Shown here: positions 48,768 through 57,171 of the stretch, in pieces
How the letters are laid out: the number at the start of each line of letters is the position of its first letter
Position numbering within the stretch: position 1 is the stretch's first letter
Position numbers and translations under genes: made by a program
From: Fundidesulfovibrio agrisoli
Lineage (GTDB): Bacteria; Desulfobacterota; Desulfovibrionia; Desulfovibrionales; Desulfovibrionaceae
Reading direction: 5' to 3'
DNA length: 64,000 nt
Assembly (NCBI RefSeq): GCF_022808715.1
Contig: NZ_JAKZKX010000008.1
Location: 62,001-126,000, forward strand
Notes under the pieces: generated by a model
What the model saw: only the letters and a program-made list of their open reading frames with translations
The model's database searches: none
Told to the model about the DNA's origin: nothing

Positions 48768-49498
48768 TTCTGTACCCGGCCATCGACATCAAGGACGGCA
48801 AGTGCGTCCGCCTCAAGCAGGGGCTGGCCGACCAGGTGACCGTGTTCGACCCCGACCCGGTGGCCGCCGCCGGGCACTGGCTGGGCCTAGGCGCCAAGGC
48901 TCTGCACGTGGTGGACCTTGACGGAGCCTTCGACGGCGAGCCCGTGAACATGAAGATCGTCGAGAAGATCTGCCGCTCATCCGGCGTGCCCGTGCAACTG
49001 GGCGGCGGCATCCGCGACATCGCCACGGCCAAGGCCTACGTGTCGGCGGGGGTCTCCCGCCTGCTCATCGGCACCCTGGCCCTGGCCGACCCGGACACCT
49101 TCGGGGCCATGTGCGCCGAGCTGCCCGGCAAGGTGGGCGTCTCCCTGGACGCCGACGGCGGCAGGCTCAAGACCAAGGGCTGGGTGGAGGACTCGGGCCT
49201 CACCGTGGACGACGTGATCCCGAGGCTCGAAGCCCAGGGCACGGCGTTCCTGGTCTATACCGATATCAGCCGCGACGGCATGCAGAGCGGGGTGAACCTC
49301 CAGGCCATGGAGTCCCTGCTTTCCAAGACCCGCCTGCCGGTGATCGCGGCCGGCGGCGTGGCCACCCTGGACGACCTCAAGGCCCTGGCTCCCCTGGCCT
49401 CGAAAGGCCTGGCCGGGGTCATCAGCGGGCGCGCCATCTACACCGGCACCCTGGATTTCGCCGAGGCCATGGCCTGGCTGGGCCAACAAGCCGCCTAG
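48764..49498 (+). CDS. hisA: ProFAR isomerase HisA
   Basis: Isomerises ProFAR to PRFAR. The 244-residue barrel starts with GTG ([20 protein letters not shown]) with the catalytic Asp in PAIDI. The second catalytic Asp is in [21 protein letters not shown] and [12 protein letters not shown] are the phosphate sites. AGGAG lies 8 bases upstream of the GTG, which overlaps the preceding stop (GTGA). The gene ends the long livH-hisA run and has a strong terminator. Confidence 0.96.
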   Translation: MILYPAIDIKDGKCVRLKQGLADQVTVFDPDPVAAAGHWLGLGAKALHVVDLDGAFDGEPVNMKIVEKICRSSGVPVQLGGGIRDIATAKAYVSAGVSRLLIGTLALADPDTFGAMCAELPGKVGVSLDADGGRLKTKGWVEDSGLTVDDVIPRLEAQGTAFLVYTDISRDGMQSGVNLQAMESLLSKTRLPVIAAGGVATLDDLKALAPLASKGLAGVISGRAIYTGTLDFAEAMAWLGQQAA

Positions 49499-49523
49499 CC
49501 GCCGCGGTTCAATTGTCTGCCGG

Positions 49524-49557
49524 AAGGCCGGAGGGTTTCGCCCTCCGGCCTTTTTCT
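49524..49557 (+). terminator. Terminator after hisA
   Basis: GGCCGGAGGG / CCCTCCGGCC (49526-49550) with a TTTCG loop and TTTTTCTTT after it. It ends the operon starting at livH. Confidence 0.95.
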
Positions 49558-49705
49558 TTCCTGGGCGTGTGGCCTGCGGCGACCGGGCCCGATGTGCGTT
49601 TTCGCATACAATACCCGGGGAGGTGGAGCCGCAAGGGACCAACACTTCCGGCCGACATGTCGAACCACCACCATGATCTGGAATATCGGTACCATGCCTC
49701 ATTGA

Positions 49706-49734
49706 TTGACACGCGATATCGTGCACAGTACGGT
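49706..49734 (+). promoter_or_regulatory. Possible promoter of the trypsin-like lipoprotein gene
   Basis: A perfect TTGACA (49706-49711), 17 bases, weak TACGGT (49729-49734). The gene starts at 49772. Confidence 0.4.
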
Positions 49735-49771
49735 TATTTCGAACGTTTTCACGCTTTTCAGGAGTACCGAC

Positions 49772-51055
49772 ATGCGCCAGTTGAAGTATTTCGCCTTCGC
49801 CGTGATCGCCTGTTGCCTCAGCGCCTGCGTCAGTTCTCAAACCGCATCCGTCAAGGATCATCCCGTCATCGAAGTGCCCGACGGCCGGGAGACCAAAACC
49901 ATCGGCCTCGGCAGGGTGGTGGTCAAGCTGCCCCGGGGGCAGGTCTACGGCGACCTGAAATCCGGAGCGCTTTGCCTCCCCAATACCCAACTGGTGTGGG
50001 GGGCTGGCTCCAGGTCGCCCAAGGTGGAGGAATTCACCTCGATTTTCTATGAGGAGCTCCGCCGCAACAACTACAACGTCAAGGGCGATCCCACCGACCT
50101 CTTCAATCGTGAAGCCCCGGCCACAGAGATCACCGTGGGCGGGCTTATTACCGATCTGTACGTGGAAGCCTGTTTCCCGTGGTTCGGCTGGGGCAACGTG
50201 CGCAAGGGCACCTCAAAGGCCACCGTATCCGTTGAGTGGCAGGTCTACTCGAACTACCAGAAAAAAGTTCTGATGAAATCCACGGCTTCGGGCGAGGCCG
50301 AGTTCAAATTTGAGAACGGCAACTTCAACGAAGCCCTGTTCCTTGCTTTTTCCAGCGCGGTGCAAGGGCTGCTGGCCGACCCCAAGTTCAACAAGTTGCT
50401 TCTTGAACCAGAGAAGAACGCGGAGGCTCCCGACCCTGCGGTCCAAGCCGCGCCGCCGGCCGGCATCAAGGTCTCGGCCAATCCAAAGCAGACCTATTCC
50501 CTGGAGGAGGTCAAGAAGCGCGTGGTGGTGCTCCAGATGGGCGGCATGCACGGCTCCGGCGTCCTCGTGGGCGACGAGGGCTACATCCTCACCAACGACC
50601 ACGTTGTCAAAGGCCTCAAGCGCATGAAGGTCATCTTCGAGAACGGAACGGCGACGGAGGGAATCGTCATTCGTTCCGACCCGGTCCAGGACGTGGGGCT
50701 GGTAAAAATCGAGAATCCACCTGTCAAAGGTCTAGCAGTGCGGCCTGAACGGGTCGCCACGGGCACGGAGGTGTTCGCCGTGGGCGCGCCCCTTGACGTC
50801 ACCTTCCACGGGACGGTCACAAAGGGCATCATCAGCGCCTATCGCCCTAGGGAGGATGGCAGCCAGTGGATACAAAGCGATGCGATGATCAACGGAGGCA
50901 ACAGCGGAGGCCCCTTGGTGGACGGGCAGGGCAGGGTTGTCGGGCTGACGTCCTGGAAGAGGATTGACACGAACAGCAACAACAGGAGCACAGGGCTCAA
51001 CTTCTTTGTACCGATTGCGGAGGGCATGCGGGTCGTGGGCGTGGAGGCGAAATAA
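49772..51055 (+). CDS. Trypsin-like serine protease lipoprotein with novel N-terminal domain
   Basis: A 427-residue lipoprotein (lipobox CLSAC, Cys19). Residues 30-215 form an unassigned domain with a predicted beta-rich core (IGLGRVVVKLPRGQVYGDL, EITVGGLITDLYVEACFPW, TVSVEWQVYSNYQKKVL). After a linker, residues 245-425 form an HtrA/Do-type trypsin fold. The triad is His277 (ILTNDHVVKG), Asp307 (DPVQDVGLV) and Ser378 (GGNSGGPLV). There is no PDZ domain. AGGAG lies 8 bases before the ATG at 49772. It is probably a periplasm-facing quality-control or processing protease, with substrate unknown. The gene is monocistronic. Confidence 0.88.
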   Translation: MRQLKYFAFAVIACCLSACVSSQTASVKDHPVIEVPDGRETKTIGLGRVVVKLPRGQVYGDLKSGALCLPNTQLVWGAGSRSPKVEEFTSIFYEELRRNNYNVKGDPTDLFNREAPATEITVGGLITDLYVEACFPWFGWGNVRKGTSKATVSVEWQVYSNYQKKVLMKSTASGEAEFKFENGNFNEALFLAFSSAVQGLLADPKFNKLLLEPEKNAEAPDPAVQAAPPAGIKVSANPKQTYSLEEVKKRVVVLQMGGMHGSGVLVGDEGYILTNDHVVKGLKRMKVIFENGTATEGIVIRSDPVQDVGLVKIENPPVKGLAVRPERVATGTEVFAVGAPLDVTFHGTVTKGIISAYRPREDGSQWIQSDAMINGGNSGGPLVDGQGRVVGLTSWKRIDTNSNNRSTGLNFFVPIAEGMRVVGVEAK

Positions 51056-51149
51056 GGTTTGGGCTGTTCCAGTGCGGCAGGGCTAGGCTTTCCGCCCAAG
51101 CTGGAGTAGGGTGGCAGGGCTTCTCGCCGACACCGCACAGGAGGATTCC

Positions 51150-51362
51150 ATGAGCACCAAGACCATAGAAGTCAAAGGCATGAGCTGCGGCAATTGCGTC
51201 AACTCCGTCACCAAGGCCCTTTCAAGCATTGAGGGCCTGGCCGACGTGAAGGTGGACCTTGCCTTCGGCACCGCGACCTTCGAGGAAAAGAAGCCCGTAC
51301 CCGAGGATGAGATCAAGGCCGCCATCGAACGCATCGGCTTCACAGCGGGTGATTTCAAGTAG
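51150..51362 (+). CDS. Heavy-metal-associated (HMA) domain protein, CopZ-like
   Basis: A 70-residue ferredoxin-like metallochaperone. The metal site is GMSCGNCV (Cys13 and Cys16). Such proteins carry copper(I) or related metals to P-type ATPases. AGGAGG lies 5 bases before the ATG at 51150. No ATPase or regulator gene is nearby. A terminator follows. Confidence 0.9.
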   Translation: MSTKTIEVKGMSCGNCVNSVTKALSSIEGLADVKVDLAFGTATFEEKKPVPEDEIKAAIERIGFTAGDFK

Positions 51363-51699
51363 ACGGCGACGACATCGCCGTGTTCGCGGGGCCTTGGCCC
51401 CGCCAGAACCATTCGCGTGGAATCGTCCGGGCAGGGAAACCTGTCCGGACGCTTTGTTTGAATCGGCCTGAATCCTGGCTTGAAAAGTATCGCCCTGGCA
51501 ACGAGATACAAGCCCTCAGACTGGCCATCAGAACTCTGTACAGCAAATCGAAACCGTGCCCCCCACAAAATCAAGACCATGCCTTGCTCCGCCCGTGGAG
51601 CGGGGAGGGGCCTTGTAGTAGTGGGGCGTGCCAGATACCTGCGGAGCCAGCATGCGGGCGGAATGCTTGCCCGCTGGGCTCATCCCGCTTTGACGTGGG
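51363..51699. other. Gap between the HMA gene and carbonic anhydrase
   Basis: 337 bases with no supported gene. It contains the palindrome GCGGGGCC-TT-GGCCCCGC (51386-51403) and the terminator of the HMA gene. The rest, about 51460-51699, shows nothing recognisable; open frames there have no binding site or family match. Confidence 0.6.
51424..51459 (+). terminator. Terminator after the HMA gene
   Basis: CGTCCGGGCAGG / CCTGTCCGGACG (51424-51451) with a GAAA loop and CTTTGTTT after it. Confidence 0.85.
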
Positions 51700-52359
51700 C
51701 TATGCTTTCGTGCGCTCCCGGGTGCAGCGCGGCACCAGGGCCTCGAAGGTGCCGGTTTCGGGCAGGTAGCTATGCAACTCGCCGGAATCCATGTCGAAAT
51801 ACCAGCCGTGCAGGTGGAGCTTGCCTTGCACCACCCGCTGCCAGACCCAGGGGAAGGTGAGCAGGTTGTCCAGCGAGACCAGCACCGAAGCCTGCTCGCA
51901 GGCTCTGCGCCGCAGATGATCTGGTTTCCCGGGCAGTTCCCTGTCCACTTCCATGAGCGCGGGCTCCGCGATCTTGACCCAGGGGGCGATGAACTCGCCC
52001 AGGTCCTCCCGATTGGGGGCGAGCAGCGCCTGGATGCCTCCGCAGCAGGAGTGCCCCAGGATGATGACGTGCTCGACCTCGAGGTTCTTGACCGCGTATT
52101 CCAGGGCCGCGGACACACCGTGGCGGCCTTCGGCGTTCTCGTAGGGCGGCACCAGGTTGGCCACGTTGCGCACCACGAACATGTCGCCGGGCTCGCAGCC
52201 CGTGAGGATGGCCGGGTCCACCCGGGAGTCGGAGCAGGCGATGACCAGCACCTTGGGGCTCTGCTCCTTCTGGAGGTTGTTGTAGAAGTCGCTCTCGGAG
52301 CAGAAGTAAGTGCGCTGGAATTCCTTGAATCCTGAAAGGAAACGAGCGATATCTTTCAT
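51700..52359 (-). CDS. Beta-class carbonic anhydrase
   Basis: Interconverts CO2 and bicarbonate. The 219-residue protein has the zinc ligands Cys42 (ACSDSRVDP, with Asp44 and Arg46) and His103 with Cys106 (GHSCCGG). The C-terminal extension ends in TRERTKA. It follows the isocitrate lyase family gene with a 4-base overlap, so the two are translationally coupled. Bicarbonate or CO2 turnover may relate to that neighbour, but this is speculative. Confidence 0.94.
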   Translation of the reverse strand: MKDIARFLSGFKEFQRTYFCSESDFYNNLQKEQSPKVLVIACSDSRVDPAILTGCEPGDMFVVRNVANLVPPYENAEGRHGVSAALEYAVKNLEVEHVIILGHSCCGGIQALLAPNREDLGEFIAPWVKIAEPALMEVDRELPGKPDHLRRRACEQASVLVSLDNLLTFPWVWQRVVQGKLHLHGWYFDMDSGELHSYLPETGTFEALVPRCTRERTKA

Positions 52360-53252
52360 TTATTTGTCTCCGCCGGATTCTCGCCGCCTGAGAACTGCGC
52401 CTCCCTCCGCCGGATTTCCTCCGCACCGATGAAGTGGAAGTACTCCTCGAAGGTCAGCATTGTCTCCGGCCCGGCGAAGCCTTGGCTGGTTCCATTATTT
52501 TTCAGGTGGTTCGCCCAGCGCTGCAAGGCCCGGACGGCCGTGAACACCGAGGCGCAGGGGTAGGCGGCCAGGGCGTAGCCCACGTCCTGGAGCTCGGCGG
52601 CGCTCAGGAAGGGCGATTTGCCGCCCTCGATCATGTTGGCCATGCTGGGCACGCTCAGGGCGCTGTTCACTGTGCGCATGTCCTCCACGGAGGTCACGGC
52701 CTCCACGAAGACCATGTCCGCACCGGCCTCGGCGTAGATCCTGGCCCGGCGGATGCCTTCGTCCAGGCCGTGCAGGGCCACGGCGTCGGTCCTGGCCATG
52801 ATTACGAATTCCGGGTTGCGCCTGGCCCAGAGCGCGGCTTTGAGCTTGGGCAGGTATTCGTCGACGGACACCACGGCCTTGCCCGCCATGTGGCCGCAGC
52901 GCTTGGGGAAGGTCTGGTCCTCGATGAAGAGCGCGGCCGCGCCCATGGCCTCCACCTGGCGCACGGTGCGGATGACGTTGTTCACGTCGCCGAAGCCGGT
53001 GTCGATGTCCACCATGACGGGTATGTCCACACGCTCGATAATGCGCGCGTAGTGCGTGAGCATCTCCGTGAAGCTCATCAGCCCGAAGTCGGGCAGCCCG
53101 AGCACGCTGCCGGAGCTGCCGAACCCGGCTACGGCCATGGCCTGAAACCCGGCCTGGGCGATGGCCAGTGCGGAAAGGCCGTCGTGGGCCACGGGGAGCA
53201 TGAGCAGCTCCGGGGCGTTGACCAGGGAACGGAAGGCTGCGCCGGGGTTCAT
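52356..53252 (-). CDS. Isocitrate lyase/PEP mutase family protein
   Basis: A 298-residue enzyme of the phosphoenolpyruvate mutase/isocitrate lyase superfamily. Metal-binding Asp residues lie in MVDIDTGFGD, and the active loop FPKRCGHMAGK carries the Cys of lyase-type members such as methylisocitrate lyase or 2,3-dimethylmalate lyase. The N-terminus (LLMLPVAHDGLSALAIAQAG) is typical. The exact substrate is uncertain; a methylisocitrate or dimethylmalate lyase is possible. No prpC or prpD is nearby. It is co-transcribed with carbonic anhydrase. Confidence 0.85.
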   Translation of the reverse strand: MNPGAAFRSLVNAPELLMLPVAHDGLSALAIAQAGFQAMAVAGFGSSGSVLGLPDFGLMSFTEMLTHYARIIERVDIPVMVDIDTGFGDVNNVIRTVRQVEAMGAAALFIEDQTFPKRCGHMAGKAVVSVDEYLPKLKAALWARRNPEFVIMARTDAVALHGLDEGIRRARIYAEAGADMVFVEAVTSVEDMRTVNSALSVPSMANMIEGGKSPFLSAAELQDVGYALAAYPCASVFTAVRALQRWANHLKNNGTSQGFAGPETMLTFEEYFHFIGAEEIRRREAQFSGGENPAETNK

Positions 53253-53500
53253 AGAGGTAAGTTCCTTGAAGGCGGCCGAAGGCTCGCCACGGTTGGTTTG
53301 ACCGGGGCAGTATCCGGTGTTTCGGGATGGAATGCAATGGGTGAAGGGCGCTACCCAGGCCCGCCAATGGAGCGTGAGTGGCTTAACCCGAACCTACCGA
53401 AATCATTCAAAAGCCCCCTCTTTCGCGCCCGTGCTATTGTCTCATAATGTAAATTATGTAAACTTTAAAAACTGGTCTGACCCAGGTAGCCCCCCAAAGC

Positions 53501-53540
53501 AAAAAGCGCCCGCGACCGGCATTCCGGTCACGGGCGCTTT
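53501..53540 (-). terminator. Strong hairpin terminator in the ade-lyase gap
   Basis: AAAGCGCCCG-GACCGG pairs with CCGGTC-CGGGCGCTTT around CATT. On the minus strand it ends GGGCGCTTTTTGCTTT, a good intrinsic terminator. It lies about 180 bases beyond the ade terminator. Confidence 0.85.
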
Positions 53541-53721
53541 GTCATCTCTTCTCCTGGGCAGCGACCCACCCACTTTCCCTTGTCAGGCTTTCTCGGGTCA
53601 CCGAGGCGGCGTCGCGATGTCACACGTCGGTTGAATATGCCTTTGGCCGCACCGGGTCCTGCCTTGGCATAACTGACCCAGAATCGGGCTGCAAAATGAC
53701 GCTCTGAGATCGATCCTGAGT

Positions 53722-53747
53722 AAAAATCCGGCCCAAGGGTCGGGCCT
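53722..53747 (-). terminator. Terminator after ade
   Basis: On the minus strand GGCCC-GACCCTT-GGGCC is followed by GGATTTTTA, just after the ade stop. Confidence 0.7.
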
Positions 53748-53762
53748 GTCCTCATTGTCGGC

Positions 53763-55499
53763 CTAGAGCCAGAGCCCGACCTTCTCGAACAGCGTGACGT
53801 CCACGAGCCCCTGATCGGTCAGTTTCAACTCCGGTATCACCGCCAGCGACATGAAGGACAAGGCCATGAACGGCCGTGCCCCTGCGGCGGGATCGACCGC
53901 GATGGATTCATAGGCGGCATGCAGCGCCTTCTGAGCCGCGACAACCTCCTCAAACGGCCTGAGGCTCATGAGCCCCGCAAAGTGCAGCTCCAGCTTGGCC
54001 AGCACCTTGCCGCCCGCCACCACCACATACCCGCCGCCGCATTCCGCTAGCACGTTGCCCGCCAGGGCCATGTCGGCGTCGTCCATCCCGGCCACGATCA
54101 GATTGTGCGCGTCGTGGGCAACTGTCCCGGCCACTGCGCCGCGCGCCAAGGAAAGGCCGTTCACGAACGCGAGTCCGATATTCCCGTTGCGACCGTGGCG
54201 TTCGACAACCGCAACCTTGGCGATGTCGCGCGACGGATCGGCCACGGCGAAGCCGTCCACGACTTTGGGCGTCACCTTCAGGGCCTTGCTGATGATCTGG
54301 CCCGGAATGGCCCCGATGCAACGAACCTCATGTGAAACTTGAGGTATTGCGAAGTCCTCCGCCCGCAATTTTCCGCCGGAACAGCTCAAATGAACAGTGT
54401 TTTCTTGAGGCACCTGCCCACTGGGGCCGAACGTCGTCTCCGCGACGTCGCGCCCTTTCAGGAAGGCCTTCCAGACCTTGAAGCCCTGGAGGTCGTCCAG
54501 CACGAGCAGATCCGCCCGGTAGCCCGGGGCCACCGCCCCCCGCCCGCGCAGGCCGTAGTGGCGCGCGGTGTTGATGCTGGCCATCTGGATGGCGCGCATG
54601 GGGTCGAGCCCGAGGCCGATGGCCATACGCACATTGTGGTCCATGTGGCCGTTGGTGGTCAGGTCGATGGGCTCGCGGTCGTCGCAGACCAGTGAGATGT
54701 TGGCAGCGTTGTGCTCGTTGACCACGCCCACCAGATCCGTGAGGTTGCGCTCGTCGCTGCCTTCGCGCATCAGCAGGTGCATGCCGGCGCGCAGCTTCTC
54801 CACGGCCTCCCGCGGGTCGGTGCATTCGTGGTCCGAGCTTGGGCCCGCCGCGATGTAGGCGTTGAGCTGCTTGCCGGAGAGCAAGGGCGCGTGGCCGTCG
54901 ATGATCTTGCACTGGCAGGCCGCGATCTTGGCCATTATGGCCGGGTCCTTTGCCAGCACTCCGGGATAGTTCATCAATTCCGCCAAGCCCAGCACGCGCT
55001 CCGGGTAGCGCCCGGCGAGGTAGGCCACGTCCTCGGCGTTCAGCACCGCGCCGGAGGTCTCCATGTTGGTGGCTGGCACGCAACTTGGGATCATGACGTA
55101 GAAATCAAGCGGACAGTCCCGGGTGAGCTCCAGCAGGGTCTCGATGCCCGCCCTGCCCAGCACGTTGCCGATTTCGTGCGGGTCCCAGACCACGGCGCAG
55201 GTGCCTCGTGGGGCGGCTGCCCGGGCGAATTCCCAGGGCGTGAGCAGCGTGGATTCTATGTGGATGTGGCCGTCGATGAGCCCGGGGCAGACATAGCGCC
55301 CCTGGCAATCGACCACTTTTTTGGCCTGGTAGTCGCCGAAACCGACGATCATACCGTCAGCCACCGCGATGTCCGCCGGGTGGATGTCACCCGAAAGCAC
55401 GTTGACCAGACGCGCGTTCTTGAGCAAAAGGTCGGCCGGGGCGTTGCCCAGGGCCAAGTCTATCCTGTGTTCGATCCCGTCGTGGACCTCGAAAACCAT
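53763..55499 (-). CDS. ade: Adenine deaminase
   Basis: Deaminates adenine to hypoxanthine. The 578-residue protein is an Ade-type amidohydrolase. The metal site is CPGLIDGHIHIEST, with further signatures VWDPHEIGNVLG, GLAELMNYPGV and DGHAPLLSG. A C-terminal domain carries AHDAHNLIVAGMDDADM. The ATG at 55499 has GGAGG 5 bases upstream; longer starts at 55514 and 55568 lack one. It competes with Apt (8745) for adenine and would feed hypoxanthine toward IMP. It is divergent from yedF. Confidence 0.95.
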   Translation of the reverse strand: MVFEVHDGIEHRIDLALGNAPADLLLKNARLVNVLSGDIHPADIAVADGMIVGFGDYQAKKVVDCQGRYVCPGLIDGHIHIESTLLTPWEFARAAAPRGTCAVVWDPHEIGNVLGRAGIETLLELTRDCPLDFYVMIPSCVPATNMETSGAVLNAEDVAYLAGRYPERVLGLAELMNYPGVLAKDPAIMAKIAACQCKIIDGHAPLLSGKQLNAYIAAGPSSDHECTDPREAVEKLRAGMHLLMREGSDERNLTDLVGVVNEHNAANISLVCDDREPIDLTTNGHMDHNVRMAIGLGLDPMRAIQMASINTARHYGLRGRGAVAPGYRADLLVLDDLQGFKVWKAFLKGRDVAETTFGPSGQVPQENTVHLSCSGGKLRAEDFAIPQVSHEVRCIGAIPGQIISKALKVTPKVVDGFAVADPSRDIAKVAVVERHGRNGNIGLAFVNGLSLARGAVAGTVAHDAHNLIVAGMDDADMALAGNVLAECGGGYVVVAGGKVLAKLELHFAGLMSLRPFEEVVAAQKALHAAYESIAVDPAAGARPFMALSFMSLAVIPELKLTDQGLVDVTLFEKVGLWL

Positions 55500-55610
55500 G
55501 CTGCCCTCCGTCATCGACGGCTGCGCGTCCTGCAGCCGCCATGTATAGGCGTATACTATTTGACCCATCCGCCCGTGTCTATGCTAATAGCTGGCGGAAG
55601 GAAGGCGAAA

Positions 55611-56228
55611 ATGAACGTAAAGACTCTCGATTGCAAGGGCATGACATGCCCGCAGCCCCTCATGGAATGCAGGAAATGCCTCGAGGCCGAGGCCCCGGAG
55701 GCCCTCGACGTGCTTGTGGACGACGAAGCCGCCCTTGAGAACGTGAGCCGTTACCTGAAATCCAGCGGTTTCGGCGTGACCTCGAGCAAGGAAGGCGCTC
55801 GCTGGGCCATCCGCGCCAGGCGCGAGGGCGGACAGGCCGCACCGGCCGACCCGGCGGACTTCCCCTGCCCCGTGCCGGGCTCGGGTCAGGGGCAGCGCAT
55901 CGTGGTGTTCCTGACCTCCGACGTGGTGGGGCGCGGCGACGACGGACTCGGGGCCAAGCTGATGCTCAACTTCATCAAGACCCTCCCCGAATTGGGTTCG
56001 GAGCTGTGGCGCATCGTCATGGTCAACGCCGCGGTGAAGCTGGCCGCCGAGGGCAGCCCGCACATCGAAACCCTGCGCGCCCTGGAGGCCGCCGGGGTGA
56101 GCATCCTAGTCTGCGGCACCTGCCTCGAATTCTACGGGTTGATGCAGCAACGGGCCGTGGGACAGACCACCAACATGCTCGATGTGGTCACCAGCCTGCA
56201 ACTGGCCTCGAAAGTCATCGACATCTGA
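55611..56228 (+). CDS. yedF: Selenium metabolism protein YedF (TusA-like)
   Basis: A 205-residue fusion of an N-terminal TusA-like domain (LDCKGMTCPQPLMECRK, Cys13) and a C-terminal DsrE-like domain with VLVCGTCLEFYGL. This architecture is the YedF form that accompanies selenium (SelD) metabolism in anaerobes, so the organism probably makes selenoproteins (inference). The start has GGAAGGAAGG 5 bases upstream. It is monocistronic, with a hairpin terminator downstream. Confidence 0.92.
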   Translation: MNVKTLDCKGMTCPQPLMECRKCLEAEAPEALDVLVDDEAALENVSRYLKSSGFGVTSSKEGARWAIRARREGGQAAPADPADFPCPVPGSGQGQRIVVFLTSDVVGRGDDGLGAKLMLNFIKTLPELGSELWRIVMVNAAVKLAAEGSPHIETLRALEAAGVSILVCGTCLEFYGLMQQRAVGQTTNMLDVVTSLQLASKVIDI

Positions 56229-56251
56229 TCCATTTCACCCGATAATCTTTC

Positions 56252-56287
56252 GGCGGCTTCCGGGATCACGCCCGGGAGCCGCCCTTT
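56252..56287 (+). terminator. Terminator after yedF
   Basis: GGCGGCTTCCGGG / CCCGGGAGCCGCC (56252-56283) with an ATCACG loop and CTTTCC after it. Confidence 0.8.
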
Positions 56288-56310
56288 CCATTTCATCCAC
56301 AGGAAGCCCC

Positions 56311-57087
56311 ATGCCCCGCAGTCAGCCCCCCTCCCCTCCCGTGGCGGCAGAGCCCATCCGCCTGAACAAAGCCCTGGCCCAGGCGGGCGTCTGCTCCCGC
56401 CGCGCCGCCGACGAGCTGATTCGCTCCGGCAAGGTCACGGTCAACGGCCAGCCAGCCGACCTCGGCACGCCGGTTCGACCCGGTGTGGACGACGTGCGCG
56501 TGGAGGGCAAACCCGTGGCTTTCGCCCCCGGTGAGGAGCACCTCTATTTCATGCTCAACAAACCCGTGGAGGTGGTGACCACCGCCAAGGACCCCGAGGG
56601 CAGGCGCACCGTGATCGAGCTCATGGGCCGGGCCGCCGGGGGGCGCAGGCTGTTTCCCGTGGGCAGGCTGGACTATTTTTCGGAGGGCTTGCTGCTGCTG
56701 ACGACCGACGGCGAGTTGGCCAACCGGCTCATGCACCCCAGGTGGCACCAGCCCAAGCTCTACCACGTCACCGTGCGGGGCGACGCCCCGGCCCAGGCGC
56801 TGGATGCCATGCGCTCCGGCATGCGCCTGGCCGAGGGCGAACGCCTGGCCCCGGTGAAGGTCCGCACGATGGAGGGGGCGCAACCCGGCCGCAGCATCCT
56901 GGAGATGGAGCTGATACAGGGGATCAACCGCCAGATCAGGCGCATGTGCCGCGACCTGAACCTGACCATCCTGCGCCTGGTGCGCGTGGCCCAGGGGCCG
57001 CTCAAACTGGGGGAGCTTGCTTCGGGTGCGCACAGGGCGCTCACCGGGCCCGAGGTGGCCGCGCTCAAGGCCAGCGTGGGCCTGTAG
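56311..57087 (+). CDS. rluB: Pseudouridine synthase of the RsuA/RluB family
   Basis: Isomerises uridine to pseudouridine in rRNA, probably 23S helix 80 if RluB-like. The 258-residue protein has an S4 RNA-binding domain (IRLNKALAQAGVCSRRAADELI) and a catalytic domain with the Asp in FPVGRLDYFSEGLLLLTTDG. The closing signature is QGINRQIRRMCRDLNL. The start at 56311 has AGGAAG 5 bases upstream. The RluB assignment versus RluF or RsuA is by overall similarity only. Confidence 0.9.
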   Translation: MPRSQPPSPPVAAEPIRLNKALAQAGVCSRRAADELIRSGKVTVNGQPADLGTPVRPGVDDVRVEGKPVAFAPGEEHLYFMLNKPVEVVTTAKDPEGRRTVIELMGRAAGGRRLFPVGRLDYFSEGLLLLTTDGELANRLMHPRWHQPKLYHVTVRGDAPAQALDAMRSGMRLAEGERLAPVKVRTMEGAQPGRSILEMELIQGINRQIRRMCRDLNLTILRLVRVAQGPLKLGELASGAHRALTGPEVAALKASVGL

Positions 57088-57112
57088 ACCGCTTCCCGCG
57101 TCACATGGACGA

Positions 57113-57153
57113 AAAAAGGCCCGGCCGCCCATTCAGGGCGGCCGGGCCTTCTG
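57113..57153. terminator. Bidirectional terminator between rluB and the lipoprotein gene
   Basis: AGGCCCGGCCGCCC / GGGCGGCCGGGCCT (57117-57149) with an ATTCA loop. The minus strand has a T6 tail and the plus strand TTCTGTT. It serves two convergent genes. Confidence 0.92.
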
Positions 57154-57171
57154 TTATCCTGTCGTGCGCTG

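Larger units (their letters stand above)
53253..53762. other. 510-base intergenic region between ade and the lyase gene
   Basis: No supported protein gene. It contains an AT-rich patch near 53440-53480 with the sequence ACTGGTCTGACCC, a strong hairpin terminator at 53501-53540 and the ade terminator at 53722-53747. The stretch between them is unassigned. A 75-codon open frame on the minus strand (53755-53528) has no family signal. Confidence 0.6.

Noticed and set aside
53528-53755. A 75-codon minus-strand open frame in the ade-lyase gap as a gene or transposase fragment
   Set aside because: It spans the ade terminator, has no binding site and shows no convincing family motif.
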